A stretch of DNA of 17,521 nt, taken from positions 1 to 17,521 of the forward strand of contig JAMOUL010000017.1 of the NCBI GenBank assembly GCA_027062035.1, written 5' to 3'. This DNA is from Candidatus Aminicenantota bacterium. GTDB lineage: Bacteria > Acidobacteriota > Aminicenantia > S016-38. The notes beneath the pieces are model-generated. The model had not been told where the DNA came from. It made no database searches and worked only from the letters and a program-made list of their open reading frames with translations. Every line of letters begins with the position of its first letter. Position 1 is the first letter of the stretch. The position numbers and the translations under genes are program-made. Below, piece after piece: positions 6,258-14,378 of the stretch.

Positions 6258-6692
6258 ATGAAAATTGCCTATTTAATTTCTTTAATAGCTTCTTCTCTCT
6301 GGTACAGCGGCATTTTTGCAGCTCCATATTTTAAAGCACTTGGAAGAGACACCTCATTTATTTACTATATATATTCCTTCGTATGTCATCAGGACCCCGC
6401 AAGAAGCTTTTTCCTCATGGGAAATCAACTGGCGGTTTGTTCGCGATGTACCGGAATCTATTCAGGGGCATTCCTGTTCATTCTGTTTTCCCCCGTATGG
6501 AAACCGAAGCTATCAAAGAAAAATGTTATAATACTTGCGATTCCACTAATTGCAGGCAAATTGATGGAATGGATTGTGGGTTTTTCATCCAATATAGAAA
6601 GGTTTATCACAGGATTTCCCTTTGGAATCCTTGTGGGTATGGGGTTTCTGTATGGCATAAGTTCTCTTTTAGGAGGTTCCCATGAAGGGTGA
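6258..6692 (+). CDS. DUF2085 family membrane protein
   Basis: This 144-residue protein has three or four predicted membrane helices and the DUF2085 signature spanning residues 39-70: a CHQDPARSFF segment (C43, H44) and VCSRCTGIYSG (C61, C64). The conserved C-H plus C-x2-C could bind a metal at the membrane surface (inference); the family has no established biochemical function that I know of. Length is typical. It heads a tight plus-strand cluster and overlaps the next start by 11 bases. No SD is visible before the ATG; a weak promoter ends 12 bases upstream. Confidence 0.82.
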   Translation: MKIAYLISLIASSLWYSGIFAAPYFKALGRDTSFIYYIYSFVCHQDPARSFFLMGNQLAVCSRCTGIYSGAFLFILFSPVWKPKLSKKNVIILAIPLIAGKLMEWIVGFSSNIERFITGFPFGILVGMGFLYGISSLLGGSHEG

Positions 6693-7125
6693 TTTATACA
6701 AATCTGCTATTTTCGGAGGAGTGGTTATCGGGCTTCTCAGCGGGATTCCCCTGGTTAACCTTGGTAACTGTCTCTGTTGCATGTGGGTTATTGCCGGCGG
6801 TATCTTTGCCCTTTATCTTTATCAGAGGGATTCCACTGTAAAACTGGATGCTGGAGATGGATTTACTGTAGGAGCCCTTGCAGGGGTTGTGGGAGCACTG
6901 GTAGCTACCCCGCTGGATCTGCTTTTCTCTGTATGGACCAGAAACATGATGATGAAATTTCTGGAAATGTATGGCGGAGAAATAAAAGGTTACGAGAGCT
7001 ATTTTACCACCCATTCCTTTGCAGCTACTTTTATGATAAGAATAGTGGTTTTCGCTATTTTTAGCGCCATAGGAGGAGCAATTGGTACCGCATTATTTAA
7101 ACCAAAAACCGACGGTAATAGTTAA
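6682..7125 (+). CDS. Small four-helix membrane protein with N-C-L-C-C motif
   Basis: This 147-residue hydrophobic protein has segments at about 8-28, 32-48, 61-84 and 113-138. Helix 2 opens with the striking NCLCCMWVIAGGIFALYLY (C30, C32, C33), where the Cys cluster lies at the membrane edge. The third and fourth helices are Gly/Ala-rich with repeated GA/GG steps. The ATG at 6682 has SD AGGAGG (6671-6676) inside the end of the DUF2085 gene. I do not recognise a named family with certainty. The paired Cys motifs here and in the DUF2085 neighbour suggest the two may work together, which is inference. Confidence 0.7.
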   Translation: MKGDLYKSAIFGGVVIGLLSGIPLVNLGNCLCCMWVIAGGIFALYLYQRDSTVKLDAGDGFTVGALAGVVGALVATPLDLLFSVWTRNMMMKFLEMYGGEIKGYESYFTTHSFAATFMIRIVVFAIFSAIGGAIGTALFKPKTDGNS

Positions 7126-7960
7126 TCCAGTTTCCGGTAGAGGGAAAACCTTTAGAAACTGGGGGAAGATGAAGGCTTTTCTTTTGAGGAGGTTCAGGGA
7201 GATAAGGGAACGTTTTACAGAGGCACCCCGGCATGCCATGGAGATAGCAAGGGAAGAGATAAAAAGGGGAGTGGAACATATTATTACAGTGGGGGGAGAT
7301 GGAACTTTAAATGAGGTGATCAATGGGTTTTTTGAAAATTTTAAACCCATAAACCCGGAGGCCAAGGTTTCTCTGCTTCCATCAGGAAGAGGGAATGATT
7401 TTGCAAAATCCCTGAGGGTTCATCCCAAACGATTGACCTTTTCGAAGAGTATTGAGGTAGACCTTGTAAAAATGAGGGATAGATTGTTTATAAATGTTCT
7501 TGATATGGGGCTCGGTGGCGAGATTGTGAGCAAGCTGGAGTCGAAAAATAATTCCGGAATTGTTTATACATTCTGTTTGTTCAGGGAGTTTTTCAGGTAC
7601 AGGCCAAAGGAATATGTGATTTATGTGGATGGAGAGAAAATAGAAGGTAAGTTTCTCACAGTTATTGTTGCCAACGGAACGACCTTTGGAGGAGGAATGA
7701 AGGTGGCTCCTGAAGCCTCGCCATCAGACGGAATCCTTGATGTTGTAGCCATAGGAGAATTTTCCCCTGTGGAATTTATGTTGAATATATGGAGGCTTTA
7801 TACAGGACGGCTGCTTTCACATCCCAAGGTCGTATTCAGAAAGGGCAGGAAAATAAAGATAGAAACTCATGAACACTATGGTGAGTTTGACGGAGAGCTT
7901 TTCAAGGCTTCTAATCTTGAACTTGAAGTGATTAAAGGGGGAGTGGAGTTTCTTTTATGA
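7082..7960 (+). CDS. YegS/DagK-type lipid (diacylglycerol/sphingoid) kinase
   Basis: The 292-residue protein carries the diacylglycerol-kinase catalytic-domain motifs: VNPVSGRG (14-21) as the first nucleotide loop, GGDGTLNEVING (71-82), LLPSGRGNDFAKSL (about 98-111), FGGGMKVAPEASPSDGILDVV (split over about 201-221) and the C-terminal GEFDGE. Family members phosphorylate diacylglycerol or related lipid alcohols with ATP at the inner membrane face; the true lipid cannot be told from sequence. I accept a TTG start at 7082, 44 bases inside the previous gene, because AGGAGG (7071-7076) sits five bases upstream and no later start precedes the VNPVSG strand. The stop overlaps the next ATG (ATGA, 7957-7960), so translation is coupled. 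Confidence 0.92.
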   Translation: MVPHYLNQKPTVIVNPVSGRGKTFRNWGKMKAFLLRRFREIRERFTEAPRHAMEIAREEIKRGVEHIITVGGDGTLNEVINGFFENFKPINPEAKVSLLPSGRGNDFAKSLRVHPKRLTFSKSIEVDLVKMRDRLFINVLDMGLGGEIVSKLESKNNSGIVYTFCLFREFFRYRPKEYVIYVDGEKIEGKFLTVIVANGTTFGGGMKVAPEASPSDGILDVVAIGEFSPVEFMLNIWRLYTGRLLSHPKVVFRKGRKIKIETHEHYGEFDGELFKASNLELEVIKGGVEFLL

Positions 7961-9108
7961 AACTTCCCAGATTAAGGGCCCTGGAATTCATACCCCACAG
8001 GGAAGGCGAAATTAATGGATTCATCGTTAGAGACCCACTTATGCTGACAGGAAATGTGATATTTATTCCGGAACCAGTGGCGTTCATACTATCCTTTTTC
8101 GACGGCGAAAGGGAATTCGTGGATGTCCAGGAAGCTTTTCTCAAGAAATACGGAGAAATGCTATTTACAGAAGATATTGAAAGATTGATAGACGATTTCG
8201 ATAGTCAATTACTTCTGGATAATGAGAATTACCGTTCCAGACTGGACAATATCCTGAGGGAATACCGTGAAGCTCCCTATAGAAAACTTCACTCCTTACC
8301 CAGAACCTATAAGGATTTTTCCCTTCTGAGGGAAAGAATAAGAGAAAAAACAAAGGAGAAAGAGGAGCCTGAGAAGGGCATTATTTCTCCACATATTGAT
8401 TATGAGCGGGGGCTTGAAGGATATTCCCTTGCCTATTCTGGATGGAGGGCCTTTGAAGGAAAAACATTGATTTTTCTTGGGGTTAATCATACTCCCTTCA
8501 GTGACAAATTCATTCTTACTGGAAAAGGATATGAGACCCCCTGGGGGAATGTTGAACCTGATTTAGAAGCAATAAAAGCCCTTGAAGAAGTTCTGGAAGA
8601 TCCATATGGAGACGAACTTGCCCATGCCTTTGAGCATTCCATTGAATTGAATGTTGCATTTTTGAAGGCTTTAATGGATAATTTTAAAATGGTGGGGCTA
8701 CTTGTTCCCAGTTTTGTACATTCGATAGAAGAAGGGAAGTTGCCCGAAGGTTATGAGCCAGTTTTCGAAGTTTTGCATGAGCTTTCATCCCTGCCCGGAT
8801 ATTTCCTTGTTTCAGCCTCTGATCTCAGCCATTATGGCTTGAGATTTGGAGATGGGGTGAAGGCAGAGAAACTTTTACCATCGGTGGAAGCCTTCGATAG
8901 AAGGATTCTTGAACAGGCAGAGAGGGGAAATGGAGATGGATTTCTTTCCCTCTTTTTTCCCCATAAAAATGCCACTCACGTTTGCGGAACCGGGTCTATT
9001 TATGTATTCTTAAAAAGTATAAATACCAAAGGTAAATTACTTGGTTACTTTAATGCATTGGATCCCGATGGGGGCTCCGCTGTTAGTTTTGCGGCACTAA
9101 TATACTAA
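7957..9108 (+). CDS. MEMO-family protein (AmmeMemoRadiSam protein B-like) with extra N-terminal domain
   Basis: The C-terminal part (about 138-383) fits the MEMO/LigB-like fold: SPHIDYERG (H146), LGVNHTPF (H178), EHSIELNVAFLKAL (H227), SASDLSHYG (D289, H292) and HVCGTGSIYVFL (C343). These correspond to the His/His/Cys site known in human MEMO1, for which copper or iron binding has been described. Residues 1-135 form a separate domain (helical, with FDGEREFVDVQEAFLKKYG resembling a PqqD-like winged helix) and a charged linker of Lys/Glu runs near 125-137. MEMO proteins often accompany AMMECR1 and a radical SAM protein; neither is in this window. The gene is coupled to the lipid kinase by ATGA. 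The biochemical role in bacteria is not settled. Confidence 0.87.
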   Translation: MKLPRLRALEFIPHREGEINGFIVRDPLMLTGNVIFIPEPVAFILSFFDGEREFVDVQEAFLKKYGEMLFTEDIERLIDDFDSQLLLDNENYRSRLDNILREYREAPYRKLHSLPRTYKDFSLLRERIREKTKEKEEPEKGIISPHIDYERGLEGYSLAYSGWRAFEGKTLIFLGVNHTPFSDKFILTGKGYETPWGNVEPDLEAIKALEEVLEDPYGDELAHAFEHSIELNVAFLKALMDNFKMVGLLVPSFVHSIEEGKLPEGYEPVFEVLHELSSLPGYFLVSASDLSHYGLRFGDGVKAEKLLPSVEAFDRRILEQAERGNGDGFLSLFFPHKNATHVCGTGSIYVFLKSINTKGKLLGYFNALDPDGGSAVSFAALIY

Positions 9109-9134
9109 ATAATTAAAAATTTAAGGAGGCAAAA

Positions 9135-10871
9135 ATGGAAATGCCAAGGATGAGACCCCCGATGGGATGGTTTCCCATCCCCGAATATGTAAAAAGGGCC
9201 GCGGAGAAGTATCCTGATACAGTTGCTATGCGAATAAAGCGGGGGAAAGATTGGTTTTCATACACTTACGGGGAGCTTCTTCAGAAGATGAAAAGGCTCT
9301 CAGCGTTTTTAAGGAATGAAGGTATAGGGGAGGGAGACAAAGTATCCGTGTTGGGAGAGAACAGACCAGAATGGGGACTTTGCTATCTTGGAATCCAGTG
9401 GGCAGGTGCTACAGTTGTACCATTAGACGCCAGGTTGAAGCCCCCGGAATATCTGCACATTATGAACGATGCAGGGGTTAAATTGCTCTTTGTATCCGCT
9501 TCGAGACTCGGGGACATAGAAGAGATAAAGGATAAGGTACCCTCATTAAAGAAAATAGTAACAATGGATGAGGTTAATGGTTACCTTAGTCTGGATAAGA
9601 TCTTTGATAGTTTTACCGAAGAGCCACCGATGGAAAAAATAAAACTGGATGACCTGGCGGTTATACTTTATACATCCGGGACCACCGGCACATCCAAGGG
9701 AGTTATGTTATCGCATAAGAACATAGCTTCCAATATAGATGGAATCTATCAGATAATCGATGTGGACCATGGAGACAGGAGCTTTTCCTTTCTTCCCCTT
9801 CATCACGTTTTTGAGGCAACAGCAGGTTTTCTTTTCATGCTTTCCATTGGGGGAACCATAACATTTGCCAGATCATTGAAGCCCACAGAGATGATTCCTG
9901 ATATGCAGGAAACCAAACCAACTCTGATGACCACGGTTCCGCTTCTTCTGGAAAAATTCCTTCTCAGGATAAGGGGAGAGCTCAAAAAATCTGTGGCAAA
10001 GCGTGCAATAATTGGAGGAATGAAGGGGGTGGCAAAGGGATTATCCCCTATTTTCGGCAGGAGGGTGAAGAGCAAGATATTTAAATCTCTGCTTGGCAAG
10101 CTCGGTCTTGAGGAGGCAAGATATATAGTCTCTGGAGGAGCAGCCCTTCCCCCATGGGTTTCCAGAGGCCTTGAGGAACTGGGATTCCCCATTCTTCAGG
10201 GATATGGACTTTCAGAAACTGCTCCTGTTTTAACCGTTAACCCTCCCTGCTGTCCGAGAAACGTTTCAGCAGGACTTCCCCTTCCCTATGTGGAAATAAA
10301 AATAATGGATCCTGATCCCGAAGGGGTAGGGGAAATTGCTGCAAGGGGACCCAATGTAATGCCGGGTTATTACAATAATGAGGAAGCGACCAGGGAAGTG
10401 TTTACCGAAGACGGGTGGTTCCTTACCGGAGATGTAGGATATCTTGACGAAGATGGATTCCTGTACATAACCGGAAGGAAAAAGGCAGTTATAGTCACGC
10501 CAGGAGGAAAGAACATCTTTCCGGAAGAGGTGGAATCAGTTCTTCTCCAATCTCCTTTCATAGAGGAGGTACTGGTTGTAAGGGGAGCAAATCCAATAAC
10601 CGGAGGAGAGGAGGTTCAGGCGATTGTTTATCCCAATTTTGAGGAGCTGGACCTTTACTTCAGAGAAAAGAAAAACCCCAATCCCACTGAAAAGGACATT
10701 GAAGAGAAAATAAGGGAGGAGATTGAAAAGTACTCCGAGCAGCTTGCAGAGTATAAGAGACCCAAGAGGTTTAAATTGAGGGATGAGGAATTTCCCAAGA
10801 CCACTACCAGAAAGATAAAGAGATATCTGTTTGAGGAAAAATCTGTTCCGCTTTCAAAGGAAAAGAAGTAA
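9135..10871 (+). CDS. Long-chain fatty acid-CoA ligase (AMP-binding, FAA1-like)
   Basis: This 578-residue enzyme would activate a fatty acid to acyl-AMP and then acyl-CoA. Visible motifs: ILYTSGTTGTSKGVMLSHKN near 177 (P-loop-like), LPLHHVFE near 218, GGAALPPWVSRGLEELG near 334, GYGLSETAPV near 356, GWFLTGDVGYLDEDGFLYI near 428 with the AMP-binding Asp, GRKKAVIVTPGGKNIFPEEVE near 446, and FPKTTTRKIKRYLF near 555 with the C-terminal catalytic Lys. The HHVFE and YGLSET forms match the long-chain (FAA1/LACS) group rather than short-chain acetyl-CoA synthetases. The start has SD AAGGAGG (9123-9129). It follows the MEMO gene by 26 bases and is probably last in the operon that includes the lipid kinase, consistent with lipid recycling. 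It ends seven bases before the convergent kinase-helicase gene, with no terminator hairpin seen. Confidence 0.93.
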   Translation: MEMPRMRPPMGWFPIPEYVKRAAEKYPDTVAMRIKRGKDWFSYTYGELLQKMKRLSAFLRNEGIGEGDKVSVLGENRPEWGLCYLGIQWAGATVVPLDARLKPPEYLHIMNDAGVKLLFVSASRLGDIEEIKDKVPSLKKIVTMDEVNGYLSLDKIFDSFTEEPPMEKIKLDDLAVILYTSGTTGTSKGVMLSHKNIASNIDGIYQIIDVDHGDRSFSFLPLHHVFEATAGFLFMLSIGGTITFARSLKPTEMIPDMQETKPTLMTTVPLLLEKFLLRIRGELKKSVAKRAIIGGMKGVAKGLSPIFGRRVKSKIFKSLLGKLGLEEARYIVSGGAALPPWVSRGLEELGFPILQGYGLSETAPVLTVNPPCCPRNVSAGLPLPYVEIKIMDPDPEGVGEIAARGPNVMPGYYNNEEATREVFTEDGWFLTGDVGYLDEDGFLYITGRKKAVIVTPGGKNIFPEEVESVLLQSPFIEEVLVVRGANPITGGEEVQAIVYPNFEELDLYFREKKNPNPTEKDIEEKIREEIEKYSEQLAEYKRPKRFKLRDEEFPKTTTRKIKRYLFEEKSVPLSKEKK

Positions 10872-10878
10872 ATTCTCT

Positions 10879-13497
10879 TCAGATCCCGAGGATTTCCTTT
10901 AAGAAACGGGAAGGCTCAAGCTGGTTTCTTCCTTCATTTCTGGGAAAAAGTATGTAAAGCTTTTCTGTAGCCCTTGTCATTGCCACGTAGAAGAGGCGGC
11001 GTTCCTCTTCCATTCTTTTCTTTGTCATCTTTGTGGTAAAGGGCGGAAAGGAGCCCTCGTGGGCATCCACTATAAATACCACTGGAAACTCAAGTCCCTT
11101 GGAGGCGTGGGCTGATAGTATTTTCACCCCTTCCTCATTCTTGAGCAGTCCTTCACTCATTAAAAGGTTTATGTAGGATAGAAATGCCTTGATGTTTCCC
11201 TCCCTGTTTCTTTCCTCGAAGTCAATGGCCAGATCAATCAATTCTCCAATAATTTCGCTCTTCACCATTATGGAGTGTTCTGTTCCCCTCTTTAGAATAC
11301 CGGTGTATTCTATGGCCAGTTTTATAGCCGTTGAGGGTTTCAGGGAAGATGATTTGTCTATCAGGGAAGCAAGGAAAGAAGCCCGTTTTTTGACTTCAGT
11401 GTTTTCATGTTCCTGAAGAAATTTCATATAGTTTCTTTTCCCCTTGAGTTCTTCCCTGCCTATGAGTCTGTCGCCAAGATTAACAAAGAAAAGAAAGGAA
11501 GATTTTGTGGGCTTCTTTAGCAATCTAAGAAAGTTTAAAATTACTTCCACCTCCCTTCTCTTCATAAGGCTTTTTGTAAACATTACTGAAAATGGAATGG
11601 AGTTTTTGTTAAAGATGGTGGAAAAGAGTCTGAGCTGATAGTTGAACCTTGCTATGACTGCAAATTCATTAAAGCTCCTTCCCCGGGCTACCTCTGAAAG
11701 GACCTCCGAAAGAACATATTCGGCTTCCCTTTCCCTGTCTTCAAACCCTTCTATCTGAATATGTCCCCCTTTCCGGTCGCTCCATAGAACCTTTTCAAGC
11801 CTGTTTTTGTTGCGGGAAATTAAGTTCTGTGCAGGGGAAATTATGCCTTCTTCCAGCCTGAAACTCCTTGTCAGGTGATAGATTCTGGCATCTTTTCCGA
11901 ATATCCTGGTGAAATTCCTGACGAGTTCCGGTCTGCCTCCTCTCCACTGATAAATTGATTGGTCATCATCTCCTGTAGCAAAAAGTCTTCCTTCTTTACC
12001 CAGGAGCAACCGTATTATCTCAAACTGGAGCATGTTAAGGTCCTGAAATTCGTCCACTATTATATCTGTAAATAGCTGGTTGTAATCTTCTCTGACAAGG
12101 GGATTTTCCTTCAGCAGCCTGTATGTTATGAAAAGTACATCGTCGTAATCCAGAAATTCCTTTTCCCTTTTCCAGCGTTCATAAGCATCCAGTACCTTCT
12201 CGAGTGCCTTTTTCTTTTCTTCTCCGATGTTCATGTTTTTGACCGGGATTAGTTCAGATTTAGCAAGGGAGATGTATCTCAGGAACTCCGAAGATGGGTA
12301 TTCTATGTTGAGTTCTCTTAAAATAGCACCTATCGCCTTCTGGGCCATCCCGGATGGCATAATGGAAAATCCCTGGGGAAACCCTATTAAATCGAGGTTC
12401 GAAAGCAAAATTTTGGTGCATATTTGGTGAAGGGTTCCCATCCATATGTAGTTCAGAATTTCCCGGCTGTGGCGGGAGATCCTTTCCTCAAGGTCCTCCT
12501 TCCCCTTGTTTGTGAAGGTGGTTATCAGAATTCCTTCCGGTGCCACATCCCTATCTATCAAATGGATAAGCCTTCCCACCAGAGTCTGACTTTTCCCTGT
12601 GCCCGGTCCACCAACCACCAGGGTGTATTTGAAGGGAGAACTTACCGCCTCCTTCTGTTCGTCACTTAATTCTGCTTCCTTTCTTTTCCCCGGTCCCCTT
12701 AATATGAGGATTTCCTTGCCCTCCTCCTCGGAAAGAAAGTCCATAAGAAAATCCATGGAAGAGGAGTATCTTTTTTTGAAATCCGGATTTGTTGCTTTTA
12801 CTATTGCCTGTCTTGATTTTTCAGGGATGTAAGTGGGAATATCACCGGGTTTTATCCCCTTTTTCACCTTTTTCATCGTTGTTTCTATGTTGTCTGCAAA
12901 GAATGGGTTTACTCCGGTGAGAAGTTCATAGGTTATTACACCTATGGAGAAGACATCACTTTCTCTGGAGTACTTGCCCTTCCATGTTTCAGGTGCCATA
13001 TATGGGGGAGTTCCAGCCACGGATCTGGTCATTTCTCCCTCCATGAAAAAGGCAAGGCCGAAATCGGTTATCTTTATGTTCTCCCCCTGGAGTAATATGT
13101 TTTCAGGTTTGAGGTCCCGGTGCAGGATCCCTCTGGAATGGGCATATTCCATAGCTTCTGCTATCTGTTTAAGATAAAGTGATACCGTACCATAGGGAAC
13201 AGGGGCGCTGGATTTTATAACTTCCCTCAGGCTTTTTCCCTGAATGTATTCGAGAACGATTCCGATTCTTCCCTCGTGCTTTTCCACGGTATAAAATCTG
13301 ACTATATTGGGATGAAGTAGCTCTGCCAGAAGTTTTACCTCATCTATCAGCTTTGAAAGTTCCTGCTCGGTACCCCTGGCAATTTTTATTGCGAACTCCT
13401 TACCAAGTAGAGTATCCTCGGCCAGGTACACATCTGCAAAGCGGCCACCGCCGAGCCATCGTTTGATTAAGAATCTTCCGAACCTGTTCGTTATCAT
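10879..13497 (-). CDS. Ser/Thr protein kinase fused to UvrD/Rep-type SF1 helicase
   Basis: This single uninterrupted 872-residue frame joins two complete enzymes. Residues about 8-255 are a PknB-type Ser/Thr kinase: Gly loop GGGRFADVY (16-24), Lys38, probable helix-C Glu53, HRDLKPEN (126-133, catalytic D128), DFG (145-147), an activation loop with T157, S159 and T163, and APE (168-170). No membrane helix or PASTA repeat follows. After a short charged linker (256-276) begins an SF1A helicase: Q-motif LSDEQKEAV (277-285), Walker A GGPGTGKS (296-303), TTFTNKGKEDLEERI (326-340), GTLHQIC (354-360), Walker B VDEFQD (481-486), GDDDQSIYQWRGG (509-521), RSFR (544-547), SAHASKGLEFPVVFIV (795-810) and EERRLFYVAMTRATEKLYI (831-849). 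UvrD-family enzymes unwind DNA in repair and replication restart. The kinase may control the motor or phosphorylate its partners; this is inference. The start overlaps the upstream ARPP-1 stop (ATGA). There is no frameshift, stop or lost catalytic residue. Confidence 0.92.
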   Translation of the reverse strand: MITNRFGRFLIKRWLGGGRFADVYLAEDTLLGKEFAIKIARGTEQELSKLIDEVKLLAELLHPNIVRFYTVEKHEGRIGIVLEYIQGKSLREVIKSSAPVPYGTVSLYLKQIAEAMEYAHSRGILHRDLKPENILLQGENIKITDFGLAFFMEGEMTRSVAGTPPYMAPETWKGKYSRESDVFSIGVITYELLTGVNPFFADNIETTMKKVKKGIKPGDIPTYIPEKSRQAIVKATNPDFKKRYSSSMDFLMDFLSEEEGKEILILRGPGKRKEAELSDEQKEAVSSPFKYTLVVGGPGTGKSQTLVGRLIHLIDRDVAPEGILITTFTNKGKEDLEERISRHSREILNYIWMGTLHQICTKILLSNLDLIGFPQGFSIMPSGMAQKAIGAILRELNIEYPSSEFLRYISLAKSELIPVKNMNIGEEKKKALEKVLDAYERWKREKEFLDYDDVLFITYRLLKENPLVREDYNQLFTDIIVDEFQDLNMLQFEIIRLLLGKEGRLFATGDDDQSIYQWRGGRPELVRNFTRIFGKDARIYHLTRSFRLEEGIISPAQNLISRNKNRLEKVLWSDRKGGHIQIEGFEDREREAEYVLSEVLSEVARGRSFNEFAVIARFNYQLRLFSTIFNKNSIPFSVMFTKSLMKRREVEVILNFLRLLKKPTKSSFLFFVNLGDRLIGREELKGKRNYMKFLQEHENTEVKKRASFLASLIDKSSSLKPSTAIKLAIEYTGILKRGTEHSIMVKSEIIGELIDLAIDFEERNREGNIKAFLSYINLLMSEGLLKNEEGVKILSAHASKGLEFPVVFIVDAHEGSFPPFTTKMTKKRMEEERRLFYVAMTRATEKLYILFPRNEGRNQLEPSRFLKEILGI

Positions 13498-14354
13498 CTG
13501 GGGAGCACTGAGAGATGAACTACTATTCTGCTTAAAAGGAGTGCCCTGAGGACCAGGGCCCTTGTTAATCCCCTGAGTTCTTCTCCTATCCCGGGGGTTT
13601 CGCTCCTGGTAAGATTTGTATCCCTTAAAGCCTTAATTACCTTTTCCGGTGTTATTTGATTGGAAACCCCCTCTCCTGCGCGATGTTCCAGGGCGTCCAG
13701 GCCATAGGAGATGAGAAGCTTTCCAAGGAACCTGCGGAATAGTTCCCCTGAAGCAAAAACCTCTGCCCCGAGGAATCCCAGGTTTGAAAAGGCAAGAAAG
13801 CCTATTTGTTCTTCCCGGGGTTTATATTCCTTATAATAAGAGAGTTCCTCTTCCTGTTTCCTGAAGCTTTCAGTCATGGCCCTGGTGGCTGATGTTACCC
13901 TCAGGGAGTTTTGTTTTCGGGTTATTTCCTTCCATACTTCGGACTGATCGGGTTTTCTGTGAAGAGAGATTGACTGGGAGATTATGGACCTTACCCTGGG
14001 ATAGGCTATGTATCCGCTGGGCATGGGTTCCCTTACATCCCCCCATCTTCCTTCCTCTGCGCAGAGGACAGGAACCTTTCTTCTGCCCCGGGGGAGAAGC
14101 ATGGACATCGCAAATATTCTGTTTTGTCGGGCCCCTATAATTTCCTCTCCTTCGTGGATGAACATTGGCCAGTCCCCTGAATAATCGATTTCCAGCTCCT
14201 GTACCACCCCTGTTTCGTGGATGTGAGTTGTTCCTCTGGCATAGCTTTCCTCCAGAGTATCCACTTCTATTTCGCCTTCGCTTCCAAATACAGGGTAAAC
14301 CGTGAGATTCGATACGAAAGACGGCTCTCCAATTTCAAGTTTTAAATCCTTCAT
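13494..14354 (-). CDS. ARPP-1 domain protein
   Basis: The 286-residue protein fits the ARPP-1 family (ARG and rhodanese-phosphatase-associated protein domain): an N-terminal beta domain with LTVYPVFG (17-24), the hallmark EGEEIIGARQNR (68-79), LLPRGRRKVPVLCAEEGRW (86-104, with C98, E101 and R103), a helical middle with SEVWKEITRKQ (about 138-148) and a C-terminal helix bundle with ELFRRFLGKLLISYGLDAL. The family is known mostly from gene-neighbourhood studies; its chemistry is not established to my knowledge. It lies directly upstream of, and overlaps by four bases with, the kinase-helicase gene, so the two products are made together. No good SD precedes the ATG; an extended -10 box ends six bases before it, suggesting a leaderless mRNA. 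Confidence 0.83.
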   Translation of the reverse strand: MKDLKLEIGEPSFVSNLTVYPVFGSEGEIEVDTLEESYARGTTHIHETGVVQELEIDYSGDWPMFIHEGEEIIGARQNRIFAMSMLLPRGRRKVPVLCAEEGRWGDVREPMPSGYIAYPRVRSIISQSISLHRKPDQSEVWKEITRKQNSLRVTSATRAMTESFRKQEEELSYYKEYKPREEQIGFLAFSNLGFLGAEVFASGELFRRFLGKLLISYGLDALEHRAGEGVSNQITPEKVIKALRDTNLTRSETPGIGEELRGLTRALVLRALLLSRIVVHLSVLPR

Positions 14355-14360
14355 AAACCC

Positions 14361-14369
14361 ATTTTACCA
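14361..14369 (-). promoter_or_regulatory. Extended -10 promoter for the ARPP-1 / kinase-helicase operon
   Basis: Minus-strand TGGTAAAAT (14369-14361) fits the extended -10 form TGnTAnAAT; no -35 box is found at the right distance, as expected for that class. The -10 ends six bases before the ATG at 14354, the same geometry as the promoter before 4631. Confidence 0.5.
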
Positions 14370-14378
14370 CCAAAAGGA

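Noticed and set aside
9161..9179. Perfect 7-base inverted repeat GATGGGA / TCCCATC early in the acyl-CoA synthetase gene
   Set aside because: Short, in conserved coding sequence, no T-run and not at a gene boundary; chance is a sufficient explanation.
10879..14354. Kinase-helicase plus ARPP-1 as part of a phage-defence island
   Set aside because: No nuclease, reverse transcriptase, restriction gene, integrase or repeat is nearby, and both flanks are housekeeping operons; the sequence gives no direct support for defence.
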